The position numbers were made by a program, and so were the translations under genes. Positions 24,056 through 32,503 of a stretch of DNA of 64,000 bases are shown piece by piece. Position 1 is the stretch's first letter, and each line of letters begins with the position of its first letter. The stretch is from NCBI GenBank assembly GCA_958296195.1, contig OY282455.1, positions 248,001 through 312,000 of the forward strand. The letters are read 5' to 3'. This DNA is from an uncultured Pseudomonadales bacterium. GTDB taxonomy: Bacteria; Pseudomonadota; Gammaproteobacteria; Pseudomonadales; Azotimanducaceae. The notes under the pieces are model-generated. The model ran no database searches, was not told the origin of the DNA, and saw only the letters and a list, made by a program, of their open reading frames with translations.

Positions 24056-25426
24056 TTAGATGATTTCAAAGTAGCGCTCGAGCTGCCAGTTGTTGACATG
24101 GCGCTCGTGTTCCCGGCACTCCCAAAGCCGGGACATGACGAAGTGGTCCACGAAGGCGTCGCCGAACAGGCGTCGAGCGGAGTCGGAGCGGCCTAGGCGC
24201 TCCGCCGCCGCCCGCAGGTGACTGGGGAAGCGGTGCGTTTCCGGCAGGCTGTCCTCCGCGTCATAGGCGTTGCCGGCCACGGGTGGGCTTGGCGTGAGTT
24301 CCTCTTCAATGCCTTGCAGCGCCGCCGCCACCGTGGCTGCGGCGGCTAGGTAGGGATTGGCGTCCGCGCCGCAGACGCGGCATTCGATTCGCTGGCCTGG
24401 CGAACCGCCGCCGATCACGCGGATGGCGGCGGTGCGGTTGTCCAGGCCCCAAGTGGCCGCGGTGGGGGCCCAGTAGCCCTTCACCAGCCTGGCGTAGCTG
24501 TTGATGGTGGGCGCCAGCAGCGCGAGATAGTCCCCCACATAGCGCTCTAGGCCAGCGACCGCCTGCCTTTGCAATCGGGACATTCCATCGCCATCTCTTG
24601 GATCTCGAAAGCGGTTGACGCCGTGCTCGTCGATCAAGCTGAAATGAAAGTGGCCGCTTTGGCCGGGATATTCCATGGACCATTTGGCCATGAAGGTCGC
24701 CATTAGGCCGCGCTTTTGGAAGAACGCCTTGGCGAAGGTTTTGAGGAGGCTGGCTCGGTCCGCAGCCTCCACGCCGGAGCGGGCCTGCAGGGCGGCCTCC
24801 CAGACGCCGGGCCCGGTTTCGCAGTGCAGCCCCTCCAAGTCCAAGCCCAGAGCTTGGCAGTGGTCCATGAATCCGGTGAACAGGTCGGAGTGGGCGGTGG
24901 CGCGCAGCACGGAGTAGCCGAAGTTGCCTGGAGTAAGGGGCTTCAGGTTGCGGTAGCCCTTGTCCCGAACGCTGTGGGGCGTTTCCTCAAAGACGAAGAA
25001 TTCATATTCGAAGCCGGACATCAGGGTTAGGCCATGCTGCGCCAGCCGCGTTAGCGCTTGCTGCAGTTGCGTGCGCGGACATAGAGGATGCGGCCCGCCG
25101 TCCTCACCGACGAACTCGGCGACGAAATAGGGGCAGTTCTCGTCGGCCAGCCAGCGCTCGGTGTCGATCAACAGCCTATAGCCGGCGTCGGGAAAACCGC
25201 TGTGCCAGCCGGTGTAGCCACCGCTGTCGTAGAGCTGGTCGTCCGCATCCCAGCCGAACACGCAGTCGCAGAAGCCGCCGCCATCGGCCAGCAGCGCCTT
25301 GAACTTATCCAGGCTGAGGTACTTGCCGCGGATGACGCCATCGATGTCGGTCAGGCCGAGCTTGATGCGGGAGACGCCGCGTTGTTGGTAGTCCGCCAGT
25401 TTCTTGTCGAGCGACTGAGCTTGCAA
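24056..25426 (-). CDS. Glutamine synthetase-family ligase (gamma-glutamylpolyamine synthetase-like)
   Basis: 456 residues. The TTG at 25426 is chosen because GGGAGGG lies 6 bases upstream. Motifs: KLGLTDIDGVIRGKYL near the start, MSGFEYEFFVFEE (~140) and HCETGPGVWE (~201) as metal-binding Glu segments, GHFHFSLID (~262) for the ammonia/amine site, and NRTAAIRVIG (~332). The sequence lacks the adenylylation Tyr loop of GlnA. It resembles PuuA-type and related ligases that couple glutamate to amines. The amine substrate cannot be told from sequence; proximity to a GATase supports an amine degradation or modification route. Confidence 0.85.
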   Translation of the reverse strand: MQAQSLDKKLADYQQRGVSRIKLGLTDIDGVIRGKYLSLDKFKALLADGGGFCDCVFGWDADDQLYDSGGYTGWHSGFPDAGYRLLIDTERWLADENCPYFVAEFVGEDGGPHPLCPRTQLQQALTRLAQHGLTLMSGFEYEFFVFEETPHSVRDKGYRNLKPLTPGNFGYSVLRATAHSDLFTGFMDHCQALGLDLEGLHCETGPGVWEAALQARSGVEAADRASLLKTFAKAFFQKRGLMATFMAKWSMEYPGQSGHFHFSLIDEHGVNRFRDPRDGDGMSRLQRQAVAGLERYVGDYLALLAPTINSYARLVKGYWAPTAATWGLDNRTAAIRVIGGGSPGQRIECRVCGADANPYLAAAATVAAALQGIEEELTPSPPVAGNAYDAEDSLPETHRFPSHLRAAAERLGRSDSARRLFGDAFVDHFVMSRLWECREHERHVNNWQLERYFEII

Positions 25427-25467
25427 GGTTTACCCTCCCGATTGCTTCGGTGCCTTGGATGCTGCTT

Positions 25468-26325
25468 TCAGTGCAGGAAGTTAAACATCTTGCGGCGGTA
25501 GCGCCCAGCCAGTTCATCGCCCTTGCCAAGCACGGCAAAGAGGCGCAGCAGGGTGCGGCGGCCGAGCTCGTCGCCGAACGAACGGTCCGCCTGCAGCACC
25601 TGCAGAGCCTGTTCAAGCGCCGCCTCGAAGTTGCCTTGCGCCGCCTCCACCACCGCCAATTGGCAGCGTGCTGCAAGGTCGTTCGGGAGTTCCTCCAACT
25701 TGGCGAGCAACTGCTTGCGGGAAGGCAGCGAGGCTGCTTCTTCGGCCAGCTCCAGCCGGGTCTGCGGCCGCTCCCGCTCGGCGGCGTCCTGCGGCACGCT
25801 TGCAAGGATTTTGCGGGCGTCATTCAGTTCACCCTGCCGCGCCAGCACATCCGCCAGTTCAACGCGGAAATAGGGATTTTTCGGCTCATCCTTGACCGCC
25901 TGCTGCAGGAATCGCCGGGCGCTGCGCAAATCTCCCTGCTCCAAGTGTTGGGCAAGCTGCGCCTTGATCAGGTCCGCCGCGGACATGGTGAGTTGGTCCA
26001 GCAGGGTGCGCAGCGTCTGCTCTGGTTGAGGCCCCTCCAACTGGTGTGCTATCTGGCCCTTGTCGATGACCCGCAGGCTGGGCAGCGCCTGCACATGCAG
26101 ATGCTGGGCCAAGGTCTGGTCCTCCGCCACATTGACCAAACCTAGGGCCACCTTGCCGGCGTATTGGCTTACCAAGCCCTCCAATTGCCGCTTGGCTTCC
26201 ACCGCGGGGGCGGCCTGTTCCGCCCAGAACAGAAGCAGCACGGGGGTGTTGGCGGACCGCTTCACCACATCGGCTTGGAATGCCTGCGGCGTGACGTCGA
26301 AAATCTGCTCCACGATGTTGTCCAA
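25468..26325 (-). CDS. Thioredoxin-fold co-chaperone YbbN/CnoX
   Basis: 285 residues. An N-terminal thioredoxin-like domain (VVKRSANTPVLLLFWAEQAAPA) is followed by a helical TPR-like domain (DLRSARRFLQQAVKDEPKNPYFRVELADVLARQG and similar). E. coli YbbN binds DnaK/GroEL substrates under oxidative stress. Where thioredoxin has CGPC this protein has EQAA, so it has no redox-active Cys pair and should act only as a holdase/adaptor. The start is TTG 26325; no strong ribosome binding site decides it. It lies between the ligase and bamC on the same strand. Confidence 0.87.
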   Translation of the reverse strand: MDNIVEQIFDVTPQAFQADVVKRSANTPVLLLFWAEQAAPAVEAKRQLEGLVSQYAGKVALGLVNVAEDQTLAQHLHVQALPSLRVIDKGQIAHQLEGPQPEQTLRTLLDQLTMSAADLIKAQLAQHLEQGDLRSARRFLQQAVKDEPKNPYFRVELADVLARQGELNDARKILASVPQDAAERERPQTRLELAEEAASLPSRKQLLAKLEELPNDLAARCQLAVVEAAQGNFEAALEQALQVLQADRSFGDELGRRTLLRLFAVLGKGDELAGRYRRKMFNFLH

Positions 26326-26354
26326 TCAGTTGGCGGATTAGGGAAGGCGCCCGC

Positions 26355-27554
26355 TCAAGCCGAATATTCGCGCACTAGGACCAACACCTGTTGGGCGAAT
26401 TCGAAGGGGGCCGGCTCGCCGCCCACGGCCTGTACGCTTAAGCCAAAGACGCGCTCGTCCTCCTGCCGGATGCGCAGCGTCACTTCCGCCGCGTCGCCGT
26501 CGCTTCCGAAGGAGAAGACGCGCCGGAAGAACCCTCGTTTCCGTTCGCCGCCGAGAAAGGCGGATGCGGGAATGCGCACTTGGTAGGCGCCGGCTTGCCG
26601 ATCAATTTCCATGACCTCCACGTCGGCGTTGGCGAAAGCCTGCCGCAGGGTGGCCCAAGCCCGCTCCTCATCCAAAAACAGGCGTAGCACAGGGGCGCCG
26701 GAGGCGTCCCTGCCCAGTTCGGACTTGGCTTGGCCGGCGATTTCCTGGGCCACCATGGAGACGGTCTGCTCGGCGACCCGGGCGGCGATGTAGGCGCCGA
26801 GTTCGTTGAGCAGGCGCGGTGGCAAATCGGCCAACTCGGATGGTGGCGGCGCAGGAACGCCATGCTGGGTGGACGGCGCTGCGGCTGTTTGTGGCTCGCC
26901 GACCCTTTCATGGCTGACATGAACCTCGGAGGTCAGTTCCCGCAGCCCTTGCTCCACTTGCAGGAGCAGACGGTCCCGTCCGCCGGGCGCCGCGGCGGAT
27001 GCTTTCAGTTCGCGCAGCAGAGTCCGCACCACATCCCGATAGGGCGTATCCTCAATTGCCAGCCACTCGGTGGTGATGCGCCCCTGGCTAGGCTGCTCCG
27101 CGGCGACGCCGACGCCGTTCTCCGCAAGGAATTGCTTGATCTTCGGCCACACGGTGGTGGGTGGTTCCGGCACCACCAGCCAGATGCGCTGGCCGAGCCT
27201 TTGAATGCGAATGGCGTCCCGATTGTCGTTGGCGTAGATGGCGTCCGGCAGCGGCGGCCGGCCCGGAAAGAAACGGGCGTTTTGCTGCACAGGAACTGGC
27301 GGGATGGGAAAGGGATCTTCGAGAACCACGCCCAGGTCCTCGGGAATGACCAACGCCCTCCCCTGCTCAGCGTCTATGTAGTCGTCACTGCGGTTAACGA
27401 AGAAGCCCTTGTCGTCGGAGAACCAGCCGCAGCCGCTAAGAAGAAGCGGCGCCAGCAAGGCCAGCCGGCCGGCTTTGCGCGGCGTCAACAGGATTGCGGC
27501 GCATCTTGGGCGCCAGTGCGTTCCCGCGGCTGGAAGCGGCGTCCTCTTGCCCAC
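26355..27554 (-). CDS. bamC: Outer membrane protein assembly factor BamC
   Basis: A lipoprotein of the BAM complex that helps insert beta-barrel proteins. The GTG start at 27554 gives a long signal with lipobox LLLSGC at ~37-42. The following unstructured segment (FFVNRSDDYIDAEQGRALVIPEDL) is the BamD-binding lasso typical of BamC. Two helix-grip domains follow: WLVVPEPPTTVWPKIKQFL (~130) and the C-terminal one ending RVFGLSVQAVGGEPAPFEFAQ. At 399 residues it is longer than E. coli BamC (344). It follows dapA by only 3 bp, the conserved dapA-bamC order. Confidence 0.9.
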   Translation of the reverse strand: MGKRTPLPAAGTHWRPRCAAILLTPRKAGRLALLAPLLLSGCGWFSDDKGFFVNRSDDYIDAEQGRALVIPEDLGVVLEDPFPIPPVPVQQNARFFPGRPPLPDAIYANDNRDAIRIQRLGQRIWLVVPEPPTTVWPKIKQFLAENGVGVAAEQPSQGRITTEWLAIEDTPYRDVVRTLLRELKASAAAPGGRDRLLLQVEQGLRELTSEVHVSHERVGEPQTAAAPSTQHGVPAPPPSELADLPPRLLNELGAYIAARVAEQTVSMVAQEIAGQAKSELGRDASGAPVLRLFLDEERAWATLRQAFANADVEVMEIDRQAGAYQVRIPASAFLGGERKRGFFRRVFSFGSDGDAAEVTLRIRQEDERVFGLSVQAVGGEPAPFEFAQQVLVLVREYSA

Positions 27555-27557
27555 GAG

Positions 27558-28430
27558 TCAACTCTCCGCCGCAGCGACGGCGGCCATCAGGGCACCGCGT
27601 CGGCTTTCGGAAAGGGGCAGCAGGGGGAGGCGAATGCCCGCATCGATCCTGCCCAGGGCGTGCAGCGCCCACTTCACGGGCGACGGGCTGGTTTCCAGAA
27701 AGAGTGCTTGGTGCAACGGCTGCAGCGCCGCGTCATAGCGCGCCGCCTGTTCGGATTCCCCCTCCAGCCAAGCGCGGCAAAACGCCGCCATGCGCCCGGG
27801 CAGGACATTGGCGGTGACGGAGATGGCGCCGACGGCGCCGAGACGCATCATTTCCAGCGTTTGCGCATCCTCCCCGGACAGCAAAACGAAGTCTTCCCCG
27901 CAAAGGCGGCGCAGGGCGGCGATGCGGGTCGGGTCGCCGCAGGCTTCCTTGATGCCGACGATGTTGGGGATGGGGGCCAAGCGGGCTACGGTTTCCGGCT
28001 GCATGTCGCAGGCGGTTCTAGGCGGCACGTTGTAGAGCACCAACTGCGCATCGCAGGACTCGGCGATGGCCTTGTAGTGCTGCACCAAGCCTTCTTGGGT
28101 GGGTTTGTTGTAATAGGGAGTGACCACCAAGCAGGCGTCCGCGCCGAGGCGCTTCGCCTCCTGGGTTTGATGCACGGCTTCGGCGGTGGAGTTGCTGCCG
28201 GTGCCGGCGATCACTGGAACCTGTCTGGAGACCATGCCGATGACGCGCTCAATGACCTGGAGGTGCTCATCCGTGGTGAGGGTGGCGGATTCGCCGGTGG
28301 TGCCCATAGGCACGATGCCGCTGGTGCCGCTTTCCAGATGCCAGCCCACCAGCCGGTCCAGCGCCTCCCAGTCCACTTCGCCGGAGGGCTTCATGGGCGT
28401 CACCAAGGCAACGATGCTGCCGCTCAGCAT
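27558..28430 (-). CDS. dapA: 4-hydroxy-tetrahydrodipicolinate synthase
   Basis: Condenses pyruvate with aspartate semialdehyde in lysine and diaminopimelate synthesis. The frame is open far upstream (to 28958), but ATG 28430 gives MLSGSIVALVTPMKPSG, the standard DapA start, and 290 residues, the standard length. GTTGESATL (~44), the Tyr of LYNVPPRTACD (~133) and the Schiff-base Lys in IVGIKEACGD (~161) are present. Co-transcribed with bamC. Confidence 0.95.
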   Translation of the reverse strand: MLSGSIVALVTPMKPSGEVDWEALDRLVGWHLESGTSGIVPMGTTGESATLTTDEHLQVIERVIGMVSRQVPVIAGTGSNSTAEAVHQTQEAKRLGADACLVVTPYYNKPTQEGLVQHYKAIAESCDAQLVLYNVPPRTACDMQPETVARLAPIPNIVGIKEACGDPTRIAALRRLCGEDFVLLSGEDAQTLEMMRLGAVGAISVTANVLPGRMAAFCRAWLEGESEQAARYDAALQPLHQALFLETSPSPVKWALHALGRIDAGIRLPLLPLSESRRGALMAAVAAAES

Positions 28431-28678
28431 GAAATGTCCATCAGCCTCTGTTCCAGCGCAATGGTACTGCAAATTCACTGAACATGCAGAAGCTCCGGCA
28501 AGGTCATTGCGTCCCGATGGGCGGCGCCGGCGGGGTGCTCCGACAGTCCCGGGCAGCCAAGCGAACAGCGCCGGAACGGCGGCGCCGAGCAGCCAAGCAA
28601 CGCCGTGCTCGCAGCCCTTGCCGGCGTTGCCGACATGGCTGTTGATGCTGGGTGGCGAAGAAGGACGCGGCGCGGCGG

Positions 28679-29596
28679 TCAGGGCAGGCCTTGGGCGAAG
28701 GCCGCTTCCGCAAACAGAAACTTGCCGACTGCCGCCATGCGCCCGTAGCGCTCGCCAAGATCGGCTAGGAATGGGTAGGCGGGCCAGCTGTAGTCCCGCC
28801 CCGTCACCCGGGCGTGTTCCGCCAAACTCTCGTTGAAGTAGCCGTCGTGGGAGGTTGCGGCGCCGTTGTGGACCTGGTGGAAAGTGGCCTCGCCCAGCAG
28901 CAGGACATTCAGCGCGTTGGGCTTGCGGACATGGCGGCTGAACAGCTCCAGGTTGCAAAGGCCGCCGCCCGGTCTGACGAACCCTTCATCGTAGCCGCCC
29001 ATCGCTCGCCAGCTCTCCCTGGACATGGCGAAGGCGTTGCTCTCGTTCTGCTGCAGTGGATTGCCGTCCTTGTGGGCGCCCGCCCACACGCTGATGGCGA
29101 AGAGCCGGTCCAAGTCCTCCCGCCAAGGCGTGGTGGCGAGCAGTATGTCCTCCGCCGCTTGATCGTATCCCTCCCGCACGGACTGCATCTGCGGTTTAGG
29201 CCCTAGGTGGCGGCTGCCGACGAAGGTGAAGGCTTCGGGATGACGGGCGAGCACATCAACCGTTCGGCGCACCAAGTGCGAACTGGCCATCCGGGCGCCG
29301 TCTATGCAGATCATCAGAAATTCGCCAGCGGCCTGTTTGCGCACCGCTGCGTTGATGGCGGTGACCGGCGACGTGCGGGCACCCTCCGCCGCTATCCGAA
29401 CAAGCCGCACGGGCCGTGACGCATGGTGCTGGACATCGCCAAGCGCAAGCGCTTGCGGCGAGCCGTTGTCAACTACGATGATTTCGTAATCGACGCCGTC
29501 AACGTCCTTTTGCAGGGGCGGCAGGAAGGAAAGCAAGGTTCGGGGCGCCTCCCGCTGCATGTGATGGGCGCAGATGATGATGGATAGCTTGGGCAT
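28679..29596 (-). CDS. Family 2 glycosyltransferase
   Basis: 305 residues from ATG 29596 (MPKLSIIICAHHMQ), chosen over an upstream frame extension. The GT-A opening EIIVVDNGSPQ (~40) and the metal-binding-like segment MICIDGARM (in place of the usual DxD) are visible, followed by MGGYDEGFVRPGGGLCNLELFSR, the typical galactosyltransferase-like acceptor region. It starts the surface-polysaccharide cluster of 28.7-42 kb. The sugar is unknown. The 248 bp between it and dapA hold no gene that I can support. Confidence 0.8.
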   Translation of the reverse strand: MPKLSIIICAHHMQREAPRTLLSFLPPLQKDVDGVDYEIIVVDNGSPQALALGDVQHHASRPVRLVRIAAEGARTSPVTAINAAVRKQAAGEFLMICIDGARMASSHLVRRTVDVLARHPEAFTFVGSRHLGPKPQMQSVREGYDQAAEDILLATTPWREDLDRLFAISVWAGAHKDGNPLQQNESNAFAMSRESWRAMGGYDEGFVRPGGGLCNLELFSRHVRKPNALNVLLLGEATFHQVHNGAATSHDGYFNESLAEHARVTGRDYSWPAYPFLADLGERYGRMAAVGKFLFAEAAFAQGLP

Positions 29597-29888
29597 GAAG
29601 GTGGCCCCCCCTAAGCCGAGACGACAATCAATCCGCCGCCTGTTCTGATCGCTTGCGGCATTGCGGTAGGTTGCCTTGTACACGGCTAACTATCAACCTG
29701 AATTTGCTCGCCACATCGTCCTAGATTTCTAGGTCCAGCCTAGCTATGGTAGAAAGGTTCCGCCGCGGGACTTGGCGGTTTTGCCAGAGATGGTTTGATT
29801 CTCGCATGCCCCGCTGGCCGCACAGATACGTTGACGTCACAGCGCCTGCTGGCTACCCTTGCACCATCCTTCACTGTAAGGAGTTTGG

Positions 29889-30653
29889 ATGCTGAGGTTC
29901 TGGCGAAAGAAGCCTTTTGTATTCCAGGTCGGGTCGTTGCAGTCCTTGGCGGAAGATCTGCGGTCAGAATACCGAAGGGCCATACCCTTTCCACATGTTG
30001 TGGTGGACGATTTTCTGGATGCGAAAACGGCTAATATGTTGTTGAAAGTGTTTCCCGGCCCGGACTCGCCCGTTTGGTTCGATTGGCGGGACCGGGATAG
30101 GCAGCATCAGCCTAAGAAGCAGGGCATCGGTCACGCCAAGCGGTTGGGCGGCGTGTCGCCTTGGCTGCAAAACATACTTGGTGCGTTCAATTCGTATCCA
30201 TTCCTGCATTTCCTCGAAAAGCTCACCGGCATTGGAAAGCTACTGCCCGATCCCTACTTTCACGGTGGCGGGATTCACCAGATTCTTAGCGGCGGGAAAC
30301 TGGACGTGCATACGGACTTCAACGAACTATCGAAACTTGATCTTTTTCGCCGCGTCAACGTCTTTTTATACTTGAACAAAAACTGGCTGCCGGAATACGG
30401 AGGGGGCCTAGAGTTTTGGGATGCCGAGGTAAGGGAGTGCAAAAAGCGCATAGCGCCTGTGTTCAATAGGATAGTCATTTTCAATACGGACAAATCTTCG
30501 TTTCATGGGCATCCATCGCCACTGAACACTCCAGAGCGCATCACCAGAAAATCCATCGCCCTTTATTACTATACGGCTAAACCGACCCCACATCATCGTT
30601 ATGATCAACAAACCAATTGGCGGGATGTGGGCGGCGGTGCCGTAGCTGGTTAG
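29889..30653 (+). CDS. 2-oxoglutarate/Fe(II)-dependent oxygenase (prolyl 4-hydroxylase-like)
   Basis: 254 residues. The jelly-roll core shows DVHTDFNEL (His-x-Asp iron ligands, ~141-143), then SFHGHPSPL with the distal His (~205) and RKSIALYYYT with the Arg that binds 2-oxoglutarate (~220). The opening FPHVVVDDFLDAKTANML is typical of the P4Hc/2OG-FeII_Oxy_3 family. Such enzymes occur in glycan clusters and hydroxylate sugars, lipids or proteins. The start ATG 29889 follows AAGGAG. Its stop overlaps the stop of the convergent sulfotransferase gene by 4 bases. Slightly AT-richer than neighbours. Confidence 0.82.
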   Translation: MLRFWRKKPFVFQVGSLQSLAEDLRSEYRRAIPFPHVVVDDFLDAKTANMLLKVFPGPDSPVWFDWRDRDRQHQPKKQGIGHAKRLGGVSPWLQNILGAFNSYPFLHFLEKLTGIGKLLPDPYFHGGGIHQILSGGKLDVHTDFNELSKLDLFRRVNVFLYLNKNWLPEYGGGLEFWDAEVRECKKRIAPVFNRIVIFNTDKSSFHGHPSPLNTPERITRKSIALYYYTAKPTPHHRYDQQTNWRDVGGGAVAG

Positions 30654-32458
30654 TTGAACTGCAGGGCTTTTGCCCGCTGTTCTTCGCGCAGATAGCTTAG
30701 GTGCAACAGCCAGGAGACCACTGGATGGCGGCGCTTAGATGGATCGTTTGGCAAGGAGGGAGCCGGCTTCGTGCCCCCGTCCTCCCGGATCACCAAGGGG
30801 CCGCCTGCGCCGTGGGGACGGGGAAAAGCAACCAGCGGCCGCATCATGGCGTCTTCGGCAACGCCAAGGAAGGCGAACACTTGCCGCAACACTATTTGAT
30901 GGTTGGTTAACAGTTCGCTATTGTGGATTATGTGTACTTGCCGGCGGGGAAAGTGTCTGTAGAGGTTGCTTAACTGCCGGCTGTATAGTCCCCTGCTGCG
31001 GTAGGAGCTGATGCGCTGCGGAGATTGCCAAGATCGGGGGTCGGAGCATCGTCTGACCCGGAAAGGTTGCGCCAACAGCGCCAGCCATAGAGGCGCGTTC
31101 TCCTTGCCGCGACTTTTCTGCATGTAGTAGTGGGAAATGGCCCTTGCCACTCGGTCCCGCAACAGCACAATCAGCTTAAGGTCTGGGTTGTACCGCTTGA
31201 GTGCCGCCGCCACCTCGGGAAAAAACGAATAGATGGGCGTCAATTCGCCAAGGATCGCGGGCTGTCGGCAATGTTCGAAGCGGGTCGCATAGCGTTCGTC
31301 GATCTCTTGGGGGGACCAATCCGGCGAAAAATCTGGTGCGTCGAAAACGTGGCCTTCCTCCAAGGGCATGTCAATTTGCGGATGCTCCCGTAGGTATTCG
31401 GCCAAGGCCGTGGTGCCGCATTTTTGGGCGCCGACGATCATGAACCCCAACTTCGGTTGATAGGCGCCGGAGGCGGGTGGTTTGGGGGAGGGAGCAAGCT
31501 GCGGAGAGTTCGGCGGCTGGTGCAAAGCGGGTGGGTCCTGGGAGACTGACGCCTCGACATGTACCGACGGTTCGTGGAGGGTCGGCGCAACTGGCGAGGC
31601 GTTTTTGCTGTGCAGGGCGTCGCGCAGCGTCGCAACGTCGGCATGATCGTAGAGGCGCCAGCAGGCGTGGTTTGGCGTGGACAGCAAGGCTTCCGCGTCC
31701 AGCAGCGCATCCTCGGCGGTGCCGTAAAGGGCATTGTCGTTGCGGTCCTCAAGGGGCGCGTCCAAGAGCTTGGGCAGCTGTCGGGCTTGCGGCGCCAAGC
31801 CGGCTAAGCAGGCGCCGTTGCTGGCTATGATGTCTTCATAGCGCAGGATGCGCTGCGGCCCCAGCACTTCGAGGAAGCGCCGAAAGTACCAGTCCAACAG
31901 GGCCAGCCGACGTGTTCCCCCATTCTCAACTGCGGCTAGCTGCTGCGCCAAGACCCGGTCCAGCCCCTCCGCCATGGGCGCATGGCCCTGCCGAATGGGG
32001 TGGTCAAGACTGTGCCAGGAGGCCAGCACCGCCAGGGGATTGCGCACCACTGCCCAACAGTCGAAGCGTTGGCGTAACTCCGGCAGCAGCGCGGCGAAGG
32101 CGTTGGGGTGCTTGAGGGCGAGGGTGAAGTCAGGACGCAACGGCTTGCCCACGGGGACGAACACCATTTGCGCCCCCGCCCAACGGCGTTCGCCGCCCGC
32201 CGCCGGGAGAAACATGTTGTCCCCCTCGCCACGCAACCGCCGTTCGGGCTTCTCGGCCCGCTCCACAATGGCTCGGCGCACATCCGCCAAATACTGCGCC
32301 ACGGCTGCAACGCGGACCGCATTGCCGCTCATTGACGATAAGGCGGCGACATCCATGGTCTCATTTAGGGCCACCGCATCCGGCAAGCGGTTGAGCAGGG
32401 AGCAGACCAAGGTGGTGCCGGAGCGAGGCGCCCCGGTGATGATGACTGCCTTAGGCAT
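30650..32458 (-). CDS. Two-domain sulfotransferase
   Basis: 602 residues from ATG 32458 (MPKAVIITG); an in-frame ATG 24 bp upstream is possible. It has two sulfotransferase domains. The first starts ITGAPRSGTTLVCSLLNRLP, a PAPS 5'-phosphosulfate loop. After a Pro/Ser-rich linker (~310-335) the second starts MIVGAQKCGTTALAEYLREH, another PAPS loop, followed by LLRDRVARAISHYYMQ (3'-phosphate motif with Arg and Ser). The second domain resembles NDST/heparan-type sulfotransferases. The protein probably sulfates surface glycans made by the adjacent glycosyltransferases; this is inferred from context. Confidence 0.85.
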   Translation of the reverse strand: MPKAVIITGAPRSGTTLVCSLLNRLPDAVALNETMDVAALSSMSGNAVRVAAVAQYLADVRRAIVERAEKPERRLRGEGDNMFLPAAGGERRWAGAQMVFVPVGKPLRPDFTLALKHPNAFAALLPELRQRFDCWAVVRNPLAVLASWHSLDHPIRQGHAPMAEGLDRVLAQQLAAVENGGTRRLALLDWYFRRFLEVLGPQRILRYEDIIASNGACLAGLAPQARQLPKLLDAPLEDRNDNALYGTAEDALLDAEALLSTPNHACWRLYDHADVATLRDALHSKNASPVAPTLHEPSVHVEASVSQDPPALHQPPNSPQLAPSPKPPASGAYQPKLGFMIVGAQKCGTTALAEYLREHPQIDMPLEEGHVFDAPDFSPDWSPQEIDERYATRFEHCRQPAILGELTPIYSFFPEVAAALKRYNPDLKLIVLLRDRVARAISHYYMQKSRGKENAPLWLALLAQPFRVRRCSDPRSWQSPQRISSYRSRGLYSRQLSNLYRHFPRRQVHIIHNSELLTNHQIVLRQVFAFLGVAEDAMMRPLVAFPRPHGAGGPLVIREDGGTKPAPSLPNDPSKRRHPVVSWLLHLSYLREEQRAKALQFN

Positions 32459-32503
32459 GGACTCCCGTTGCATCGCCGCCACAACACACGCGCACCCAAT
32501 AGC

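Noticed and set aside
26730..28481. 583-residue open frame on the plus strand opposite bamC and dapA
   Set aside because: It mirrors two well-recognised genes on the other strand; its sequence is Gly/Arg/His-rich shadow composition without motifs.
28431..28678. Additional gene between dapA and the glycosyltransferase
   Set aside because: Only Arg/Pro/Ala-rich short frames without start signals or motifs.
27558..28958. 466-residue version of DapA from the longest open frame
   Set aside because: Homologues start at MLSGSIVAL (28430); the extra 176 residues are low-complexity Arg/Pro/Gly and have no family match.
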